Of a stretch of DNA of 64,000 bases, positions 58,914 to 64,000 are shown piece after piece. Both the position numbers and the translations under genes were made by a program. The notes under the pieces were generated by a model, which was not told the DNA's origin, made no database searches, and worked only from the letters and a program-made list of their open reading frames with translations. Source of the DNA: Virgibacillus profundi (lineage in GTDB: Bacteria; Bacillota; Bacilli; Bacillales; Amphibacillaceae); the NCBI RefSeq assembly GCF_002287375.1, contig NZ_NPOA01000001.1, positions 496,001 to 560,000 on the forward strand, written 5' to 3'. Positions within the stretch are counted from its first letter, which is position 1. Each line of letters begins with the position of its first letter.

Positions 58914-60179
58914 ATGCATCATAAAATTAAGGAAATCGTTGATTATACTGCCGAAAAGTTTAAACTAGACAACTACTATTTAAAAAGACATCATATTTAC
59001 CAGGAAAAGAACGGTTTAAATGAGGAATCCTTTGTTTTGAACATGGAATGGTTTCCAAGTAAAGTAAAGCATACAGATGATGACCATAATCCCGCTGGAA
59101 CAGCCAGTATTGATGTGGATATTCATACAAAATTAGTGCGTAGTATTATATTTGTTCAAGGTGTCTCTTATGCTCATTCCAATTTCCCGTCTGCATCTGA
59201 GAAAGAAAATATAATTGAATGGGTTGAAGAGGAAACCGGTTTGGAATTTGGCCGTCAATTCAGGCTCATTGGCGATGAGGAGCGTAAACTTAGCTTCCGG
59301 GCTGCAGTTGATAATGTTGCCGTTTATCCTGCAGGTTCCATTGATGTGAAATTTAATCAGGAGGGTCAGCTCGTCTTGTTTTCAATCCATGGCAATTTCC
59401 CAAATGAGTCACAATTAAATTGGGAACCATTTTCACTCACACCTGAAACAACTGATCCAATTGCAGAGGAGCAATTCAAATTACTTGAGATTCCACTGGA
59501 GGACGAAGAAAAGTGGAAAGCTGTATACGGGGCTCCAGCTGTTTTTGTAACAAATGATGGGAAACGTTTTATTTCATTTGAGGAAGTGGAAAATCAAGGC
59601 TCCTATGTGAAAAAAGATGTTATGTTGGAATGGGAATCTCAAATTCATGAGGAATTTACGAAAGAATCAATCGACATTTCACTAGAAGTTACGATTGAAC
59701 AAGCATTGGCAAATGAGACAAACACAGACAATCAGCCCTTAACAAAGGCAGAAGAAGATAAGGCTATCACAGAAACAAAACAATTTATGCAACGTGAATA
59801 TCCAAATGACAGTGAGAAGTGGAAATTAACACAATTGCACCGTGAACATGGGTATATTTTCGCTGAATTAAAACCAGCTGCACCAGACCAGCGTGTGATT
59901 GAACGTAAAATTAAGGTTGTGATTGATGAGGAAAATTACACAGCCATAAACTATTTCGACAATAGCGTCATCCTTGATATGTTTGGGCATTTCGAAAGTG
60001 CCGATGAACCTGCTATTTCTAAGGATACTGCCTTCGAAAAGCTGCGTGGTCATATTGATGTTACTCCAGTATATGTATATGACAAGGAACAGGAAAGCTA
60101 TATTCTATGCGGGAAAATAGATTGTGAATATGGTGTGGATGCAGTTACGGCTGAAGTTATTTTGCTGGATGAATTATAA
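58914..60179 (+). CDS. Uncharacterised 421-aa protein (YcdB/DUF4901-like layout possible)
   Basis: A soluble, acidic protein with no signal peptide or helix. It appears to hold two similar halves: a first part up to about residue 170 and a second from about 270, each with a hydrolase-inhibitor/PepSY-like pattern (WVEEETGLEFGRQFRLIG and later ITETKQFMQREYPNDSEKWKLTQ). This recalls YcdB/YcdC (DUF4901) proteins, but that is not certain and no active site is visible. The ATG at 58914 follows GCGAGG. Monocistronic with a terminator right after the stop; divergent from the MerR-methyltransferase gene. Confidence 0.75.
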   Translation: MHHKIKEIVDYTAEKFKLDNYYLKRHHIYQEKNGLNEESFVLNMEWFPSKVKHTDDDHNPAGTASIDVDIHTKLVRSIIFVQGVSYAHSNFPSASEKENIIEWVEEETGLEFGRQFRLIGDEERKLSFRAAVDNVAVYPAGSIDVKFNQEGQLVLFSIHGNFPNESQLNWEPFSLTPETTDPIAEEQFKLLEIPLEDEEKWKAVYGAPAVFVTNDGKRFISFEEVENQGSYVKKDVMLEWESQIHEEFTKESIDISLEVTIEQALANETNTDNQPLTKAEEDKAITETKQFMQREYPNDSEKWKLTQLHREHGYIFAELKPAAPDQRVIERKIKVVIDEENYTAINYFDNSVILDMFGHFESADEPAISKDTAFEKLRGHIDVTPVYVYDKEQESYILCGKIDCEYGVDAVTAEVILLDEL

Positions 60180-60182
60180 GTG

Positions 60183-60214
60183 GAGAATCGGCACCTGAGC
60201 CGATTCTCTTTTTT
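60183..60214 (+). terminator. Intrinsic terminator
   Basis: GAGAATCGGC (60183-60192) pairs with GCCGATTCTC (60199-60208), then TTTTTT. Confidence 0.9.
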
Positions 60215-60238
60215 GATCATGGTGTTTTCTAAAAGATT

Positions 60239-60312
60239 GGGACTGCGCACTGCTCGTCCCACCGAAGCCATTTGTTTTTGACATAAAAGATATAGTGCGA
60301 CGTAATTACCGC
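60239..60312 (+). repeat. Intergenic repeat family A, copy 3
   Basis: GGGACTGCGCACTGCTCG, then CCATTTGTTTTTGACATAAA and AGTGCGACGTAATTAC, matching the inverted copy at 12590-12702 along its length. Confidence 0.75.
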
Positions 60313-60334
60313 TCCAGAAATTCACTAAAGCCTT

Positions 60335-60390
60335 AGGGATTGAAAACTGGTACAAACGGTCGAATAAAACGTCTCCCTATGCCCGAACAA
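60335..60390 (+). repeat. Intergenic repeat family C, single degenerate unit
   Basis: ATTGAAAACTGGTACAAACG, then GTCGAATAAAACG and AACAAGGACAAA: the family C unit seen as an array at 31.8 kb. Confidence 0.6.
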
Positions 60391-60396
60391 GGACAA

Positions 60397-60563
60397 ACTT
60401 GAGAGATAATACAGAAAGTTGAGAGATCACGGTAATTAGTTGAGAGATAACCCATGAATCACCGATTATGTCTCAACTTTCTTCGGTTATGTCTCAACTT
60501 CCATGTTAGTTCTCTCAACTTTCCACGGTTTTCTCTCAACTTCGATGCTACTTCTCTCAACTT
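60397..60563. repeat. Inverted array of an 11-bp word with 21-bp period (family D)
   Basis: AGTTGAGAGAT occurs forward at 60397 (with one change), 60417 and 60438. Its complement, (A/T)TSTCTCAACTT-like, occurs at 60468, 60489, 60510, 60531 and 60552. The spacing in the second half is exactly 21 bp. The two halves face each other around about 60457. It lies between two convergent genes; no coding frame is supported. Confidence 0.8.
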
Positions 60564-60612
60564 TTGCGCTGCTCTCATCTGAAGTCCCAAAATTTACGAT
60601 AAAAGCCTTAAA

Positions 60613-61656
60613 TCATAAATCATCAAACCCATTCAAATCACTTGTTTTTGTATATTGTCTTGATTTTTGTTCAAAGAAATCTGTTTTTGTTCCATCAAAA
60701 TTATCCACATATGCACGGATCCATTTCATCGGGTTATCCACATGCTCTGTGTATATCTCATTTAACCCCATCATTCGGAGCATTTTATTAGCACGGTATT
60801 TTATATAGCCTGTCATTTCATCTAAATCAATTCCTTCAACATCACCCAGTACATAGCGGGACCACTCATTTTCAAGCTCTACGGATTCTTTAAAATGCGC
60901 ATATACCCAATCTATAAATTCACTCGTATTATATTCCGGGTTTTCTGCCAATGTTGCACGAAATAGTTCGGAAATAAATCGTCCATGCTCCAGCTCATCA
61001 CGGTTGATATAGCTAATCATTGTTGATGTGCCAACCATTTTATTATGCCTGGCCAGATTATAGAAGAACGCAAACCCTGAATAGAAAAACATTCCTTCAA
61101 GCAGTGAAGTGTACACCAGCGTTTTTAGGATATTTTCAATTGTCGGCTCTTCCACAAAATTATTATATTGCTGAGTAATATTTTCATTTCGTTTAAGCAG
61201 AATCGGATCTTTTCTGCCTAGCTGGAAGGATTCATTTTGTTCATCCAGTGAAACAACTGATGATAATACATAGGAGTAGCTTTCATTATGAACCGCTTCC
61301 TGCTGTGCAATGACCGCCATGATCGATTGTACAGACGCATCTGTTGCATATAATGATAAAAGCAGTGCTGTTCTTGTTTGCGGTGCATCCAATGTGGATA
61401 ACAATCCAATTATTTTTAAATAGGCTTCACGCTCAGATTCCGTTAATGTGGAAAACTGTTTCACATCCCCTGCCATATTAACTTCATCAGCCTGCCAGTA
61501 GTTACCCACAAGCCGTTTGTACATTTTATACCAATGTGGATAAGCTATATCATTCCAATTTAAAATCCCGCTCGATTTCCCACCAAATAGAGCTGTTGAT
61601 TTATTTGGATTACGCGGTTCCAATGTCTTCGCTTTTTCAAGCAGTAATTTTGGCAT
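60613..61656 (-). CDS. nrdB: Ribonucleoside-diphosphate reductase, beta subunit (class I)
   Basis: A 347-aa ferritin-like subunit that holds the metal-radical cofactor. Ligands follow the class I pattern: D90 (STLDAPQTR), E120 and H123 (QQEAVHNESYSYV), E187 (LLEGMFF), E221 and H224 (RDELEHGRF). The radical tyrosine is Y127, four residues after H123. The C-terminal tail that docks to alpha ends NGFDDL. It overlaps the flavodoxin gene by 20 bp and has GAAGGAGTGTTAGAGG before its ATG. It is the last gene of the operon alpha - flavodoxin - beta. The short length and flavodoxin partner fit a manganese- or iron-using Firmicute type. Confidence 0.93.
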   Translation of the reverse strand: MPKLLLEKAKTLEPRNPNKSTALFGGKSSGILNWNDIAYPHWYKMYKRLVGNYWQADEVNMAGDVKQFSTLTESEREAYLKIIGLLSTLDAPQTRTALLLSLYATDASVQSIMAVIAQQEAVHNESYSYVLSSVVSLDEQNESFQLGRKDPILLKRNENITQQYNNFVEEPTIENILKTLVYTSLLEGMFFYSGFAFFYNLARHNKMVGTSTMISYINRDELEHGRFISELFRATLAENPEYNTSEFIDWVYAHFKESVELENEWSRYVLGDVEGIDLDEMTGYIKYRANKMLRMMGLNEIYTEHVDNPMKWIRAYVDNFDGTKTDFFEQKSRQYTKTSDLNGFDDL

Positions 61657-62071
61657 CCTCTAACACTCCTTCGACCCATTCTACTACGATTTGTTCCTGG
61701 CTTCCCCGGGGAGATTGTTCTATTTTCAACCCACTCCATTTACTCTCATAAAACTTCACCAACTTATCCACAGCTTTACAGAATAGAGCATCCCCACCAA
61801 ATTGGGTGTCTCCTGTCCCAAAAACAGCGATATCTTCCGGCTTATACCCAATTTCCAAAACAAAGTCCTTTATCTCATCCGGTGTATTCCCCATATCCCA
61901 TGTGAATGTTCCAATAAAAATGTAATCATATAAAGAAGCATTAATTGGTAGATCAATCCCAATACGGTGCATTTCCACCTGAATAGACTCATTGGATAAG
62001 TGGCTGGATATGATTTCAGCAACCTCTTCGGTGTTTCCGCTATACGATAAATATGCTATTAAAATATTCAA
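61637..62071 (-). CDS. Flavodoxin inside the ribonucleotide reductase operon
   Basis: A 144-aa short-chain flavodoxin: AYLSYSGNTEEVAEII is the FMN phosphate loop (S9 to T14), GTFTWDMGNTPDEIKDF the 60s loop and FGTGDTQFGGDALFCKAV the 90s loop. Its place between the two reductase subunits suggests it supplies electrons or oxidant for cofactor assembly, as NrdI does in class Ib systems; that is inference. The start is TTG (62071), which overlaps the alpha stop (TTGA). The end overlaps the beta gene by 20 bp. Confidence 0.9.
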   Translation of the reverse strand: MNILIAYLSYSGNTEEVAEIISSHLSNESIQVEMHRIGIDLPINASLYDYIFIGTFTWDMGNTPDEIKDFVLEIGYKPEDIAVFGTGDTQFGGDALFCKAVDKLVKFYESKWSGLKIEQSPRGSQEQIVVEWVEGVLEDAKITA

Positions 62072-64000
62072 CTCTCACACCACTCACATTCTTCGACATC
62101 ATTGGAAGTTGATCGAACATAATACGTTGTCTTCAATCCCTCTTTCCATGCCTGCAAATGAAGATCAAGCAGTACGGATGCTCTAATTGTATTTGGTACA
62201 TAAAAATTAAATGATATACTTTGGTCAATATGCTTTTGTCTTGCCGCATTTTGTCTAACAGACCATCGCTGGTCGACAATATATGCAGATCTGCGATAAA
62301 TATCATATGTTTTATGCGTTAAGTCAGGTGCCGTTGTTGGAATTTTAAAGTCCTTCTTTTCCTCATTGTAAAAAGGCTTGAAAACAGGATCAATACTTGC
62401 TGTCGAACCAGCAATCATTGAAGTAGTTGAATTAGGAGCAACAGCCATTAAATAGCCATTACGCATTCCATTTGCTTCCACCTGTTTTTGCAGTGTGGAC
62501 CATCTTTCATCGTTATAGCCTTTCACTGCAAAATATTCACCTGTACTCCAGCTACTTCCTTCAAATGCCGGATAGCTTCCTTTTTCCTTACTTAATTCCA
62601 TGCTATTTTTTATGGTTAAATAGGCAATTTTTTCATAAAGATCATCAGCAAACTGTACTGCATTATCGGATTCCCATTTAATATTTTCAAGTGCTAATAG
62701 GTGATGCCAGCCAAATGTTCCGAGTCCGATCGCTCGATATTTTTGATTGGTTAACTGTGTTTGTTTGATTGGCAATGTATTAATGTCGATTACATTATCC
62801 AGCATACGAACCTGAATTTTAATTAGTCTTTCAAGTATATTATCCGGTATCGCCTTACCTAAGTTAATGGAGCTTAAGTTACAAACGACATAGTCGCCCG
62901 TCTTATACTTCTTTACAATCGTATTATCATTTTCAATATACTCCTCGATAAATTCGGTTGGAGATTGATTTTGCGTTATTTCGGTACACAGATTGGAACA
63001 GTAAATGATTCCATTATGTTTGTTGCTGTTCATTCTATTCACTTCATCACGGTAAAACATAAATGGTGTACCTGATTCAAGCTGCGATTTCATAATTCTT
63101 TTCATAATATCTATTGCCAGCACTCTTCTTTTGGTAAGTTGATCTGATTGCACGCATTCGTCATACCTCCTTCGCCACTGGCCGCTTCCTTTTTCTTCAT
63201 CATAAAAGTCTTCCAAGGAGTAGCCCATCACCTGTCTCACTTCATGTGGATCAAATAAATACCAGTCTCCTCTTGCATCGACCTGCTCCATAAACAAGTC
63301 CGGCAGGCTAACTCCTGTGAAGATATCATGGGCACGCATCCGGTCATCCCCATTATTTAATTTTAAATCCAGAAATGATTCAATATCCAAATGCCATACA
63401 TCCAAATATATTGCGATGGCACCTTTTCTTGTTCCCAATTGATCTACATTCACCGCTGTATTATTGAGCTGTTTAATCCAGGGCACCACGCCACTGGACA
63501 TCCCTTTATATCCTTTAATCGCACTTCCGCGGCTCCGGATTTTTCCCATGTACACACCGATTCCACCACCATTTTTGGATAGCTTTGCAATATCCGTGTT
63601 ACTGTCATAAATGGATTGCAGGCTGTCATCAACCGTATCTATAAAGCAGCTTGACAATTGACCATGCGATTTGCCGGCATTTGTGAGTGTAGGTGTTGCA
63701 ACAGTCATATACAAGTTGCTTAATGCCCAGTAGGCCTCAATTGCGAGTTGGATACGCTGCTGTGGATCCTCATCCTGCATCAAATACATGGCAATTACCA
63801 TCCATCTTTCCTGAGGAAGCTCATAGATATTTTTATCATGATCTGTTGCCAGGTAGCGTGTTGCTATTGTATACAGCCCCAGATAATCAAACAGCAAATC
63901 CCGCTTTGGATCGATTTGCTCTGCAAGAAAATCTATGTCCACTTTCGAATATTTGGAAATTATATTTGTTGCATAAACACCTCTGTCGGTAAGTGTTTTG
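62068..64000 (-). CDS. nrdA: Ribonucleoside-diphosphate reductase, alpha subunit (class I, partial)
   Basis: The catalytic subunit that reduces ribonucleotides to deoxyribonucleotides. The frame is open to the right edge, so the N-terminus is outside the window; 643 codons are visible. GKSHGQLSSCFI carries the first redox cysteine. YCSNLCTEI has the N-x-C-x-E active site, and YVVCNLSSINL the partner cysteine. TTYYVRS carries the tyrosine pair of radical transfer. The C-terminal CEWC (ECEWCES) is the swinging redox pair. The stop overlaps the flavodoxin start. The first visible frame residues read KTLTDRGVYATNIISKYSKV, so a GTG at 63942 is not the real start. Confidence 0.95.
   Translation of the reverse strand, partial: KTLTDRGVYATNIISKYSKVDIDFLAEQIDPKRDLLFDYLGLYTIATRYLATDHDKNIYELPQERWMVIAMYLMQDEDPQQRIQLAIEAYWALSNLYMTVATPTLTNAGKSHGQLSSCFIDTVDDSLQSIYDSNTDIAKLSKNGGGIGVYMGKIRSRGSAIKGYKGMSSGVVPWIKQLNNTAVNVDQLGTRKGAIAIYLDVWHLDIESFLDLKLNNGDDRMRAHDIFTGVSLPDLFMEQVDARGDWYLFDPHEVRQVMGYSLEDFYDEEKGSGQWRRRYDECVQSDQLTKRRVLAIDIMKRIMKSQLESGTPFMFYRDEVNRMNSNKHNGIIYCSNLCTEITQNQSPTEFIEEYIENDNTIVKKYKTGDYVVCNLSSINLGKAIPDNILERLIKIQVRMLDNVIDINTLPIKQTQLTNQKYRAIGLGTFGWHHLLALENIKWESDNAVQFADDLYEKIAYLTIKNSMELSKEKGSYPAFEGSSWSTGEYFAVKGYNDERWSTLQKQVEANGMRNGYLMAVAPNSTTSMIAGSTASIDPVFKPFYNEEKKDFKIPTTAPDLTHKTYDIYRRSAYIVDQRWSVRQNAARQKHIDQSISFNFYVPNTIRASVLLDLHLQAWKEGLKTTYYVRSTSNDVEECEWCES

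Noticed and set aside
60397-60563. CRISPR-like look of the 21-bp-period array
   Set aside because: The word is only 11 bp, orientation flips half-way, spacers are about 10 bp and no cas genes are present.
60503-60808. 101-codon rightward frame at the nrdB end
   Set aside because: It covers the 21-bp array and is antisense to nrdB; no ribosome site.
63943-64000. GTG at 63942 as start of the reductase alpha subunit
   Set aside because: The frame stays open and coding-like to the window edge, so the true start lies outside.

Overview
The window is low-GC DNA from a Gram-positive, endospore-former-type bacterium. Many proteins match Bacillaceae families (YpmR/YpmS, YpuA/DUF1002, Kbl-Tdh, YocH-like LysM+3D protein, OppABCDF, BceAB, SWIM/SNF2 helicase). 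Shine-Dalgarno sites are strong, and several genes start with TTG or GTG. Acidic lipoprotein linkers, a lipoprotein Cu,Zn superoxide dismutase and GC-rich intergenic repeats suggest a halotolerant genus near Oceanobacillus, Virgibacillus or Lentibacillus. That placement is an inference. No rRNA, tRNA, phage module, IS element or CRISPR array was seen.

Layout. 1-6.3 kb: a partial Cys/Met PLP enzyme, RarD, a SAM-I riboswitch controlling an O-acetylhomoserine sulfhydrylase with an extra CoA-binding-like C-terminal domain, the ypmRS pair, and a permuted papain-like protein. 6.5-12 kb: an ABC-F ATPase, the kbl-tdh threonine catabolism operon with a cre-like site, a 44-aa membrane peptide and a LysM/3D wall protein. 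12.1-12.7 kb: an island of nested inverted repeats. 12.7-18.7 kb: the oppABCDF operon. 19-26 kb: a DUF1002 protein, an MFS transporter that appears to lack an ATG start, a DUF1450 protein, RidA plus iron alcohol dehydrogenase, and a lysozyme-like protein / membrane protein / MATE cluster. 26-30 kb: a TAXI-type TRAP transporter operon. 30-36 kb: an acyl-CoA ligase, a repeat array, a nitronate monooxygenase-like protein, and a two-gene unit of a cytosolic class-A beta-lactamase fold protein plus a PrpR-like/GGDEF-like/winged-helix regulator. 36-45 kb: a SWIM/SNF2 helicase, BceAB without a two-component system, and LysE and MFS exporters.

45.0 kb holds what I consider the most interesting locus. 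A 31-aa holin-like type I toxin has a perfect core LexA/DinR box (GAACATATGTTC) in its promoter region, and a convergent antisense RNA is predicted over its 3' end. This would be an SOS-controlled toxin-antitoxin module.

45-57 kb: TauE/SafE, SodC, a PH-domain protein, DoxX, and a PadR-DUF2812-ABC transporter operon with a palindromic operator inside its promoter. Then come a structured leader RNA before an FMN reductase, several small membrane proteins, a GNAT acetyltransferase, a tubby-like protein, a lipoprotein gene with a broken signal peptide, and an SH3/amidase autolysin. 57-64 kb: an antitoxin-like orphan, a MerR-methyltransferase fusion with a 19-bp-spacer promoter, and an unrecognised 421-aa protein. 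A composite repeat region follows, including an inverted array with 21-bp period, and then a class I ribonucleotide reductase operon (alpha, flavodoxin, beta) that runs off the right edge.

Three intergenic repeat families recur: A (near 12.1, 12.6 and 60.2 kb), B (12.2 and 12.4 kb) and C (5.5, 31.8 and 60.3 kb). No alignments or database searches were run. Family names rest on recognition of motifs and overall sequence pattern.
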